Origin: Clostridiales bacterium | GTDB taxonomy: Bacteria > Bacillota > Clostridia > Peptostreptococcales > NVVX01 | Reading direction: 5' to 3' | Length of the DNA: 6,179 bases | Assembly (NCBI GenBank): GCA_021129785.1 | Contig: JAJOKQ010000022.1 | Location: forward strand, 1 to 6,179 | Shown here: piece by piece, positions 6,125 through 6,179 of the stretch | Layout: each line of letters begins with the position of its first letter | How positions within the stretch are numbered: the stretch's first letter is position 1 | Notes under the pieces: model-generated | What the model was told of the DNA's origin: nothing | The model's database searches: none | The model's input: only the letters and a program-made list of their open reading frames with translations | Translations under genes and position numbers: made by a program

Positions 6125-6179
6125 CACCTCTTTAGTCTCATTTTTAAAAACAAGCAACGATCAGTTGAAATCAGAAAAC

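Noticed and set aside
6105..6134. TAAAGAG/CTCTTTA inverted repeat upstream of the chemoreceptor
   Set aside because: A 7-bp AT-rich stem with a 16-nt loop and no T-tract following it on either strand is within chance expectation for this composition.

Overview
This is an AT-rich window (roughly one third G+C by eye) with every supported gene on the minus strand. The base composition, purine-rich GGAGG-type ribosome binding sites, a TTG start and the protein sequences all point to a low-GC Firmicute. The gene mix (histidine ammonia-lyase, threonine aldolase, a chemoreceptor) and a scattered intergenic repeat fit an anaerobic, motile, amino-acid-using clostridium. The genus is not determined.

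In transcription order (high to low coordinates) the window holds: a methyl-accepting chemotaxis protein with a six-helix membrane sensor (4508-5995); a 327-bp intergenic stretch with a Rho-independent terminator, a G+C-richer repeat-like element and a probable promoter; a low-specificity L-threonine aldolase (3149-4180); a histidine ammonia-lyase, hutH (1504-3093); the tRNA 2-thiouridylase mnmA (314-1420); a 120-136-bp gap carrying a near-consensus promoter and an A+T-only array of inverted and direct repeats; and the first 59-64 codons of an AAA-type ATPase that runs off the left edge.

The aldolase and hutH are 55 bp apart with no visible promoter or terminator between them, so they are probably co-transcribed. 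They would convert threonine to glycine plus acetaldehyde and histidine to urocanate plus ammonia. The rest of the histidine-utilisation pathway (hutU, hutI, hutG or ftcD) is not in the window. mnmA is a housekeeping tRNA-modification gene 83 bp downstream of hutH; it may be read from the same transcript. The chemoreceptor has its own terminator and looks like a separate unit.

No new multi-gene system is visible. The points most worth a second look are a Cys/His-rich insertion of about 18 residues next to the active-site loop of HutH, the promoter with repeat array in front of the partial ATPase, and the repeat-like element abutting the chemoreceptor stop codon.
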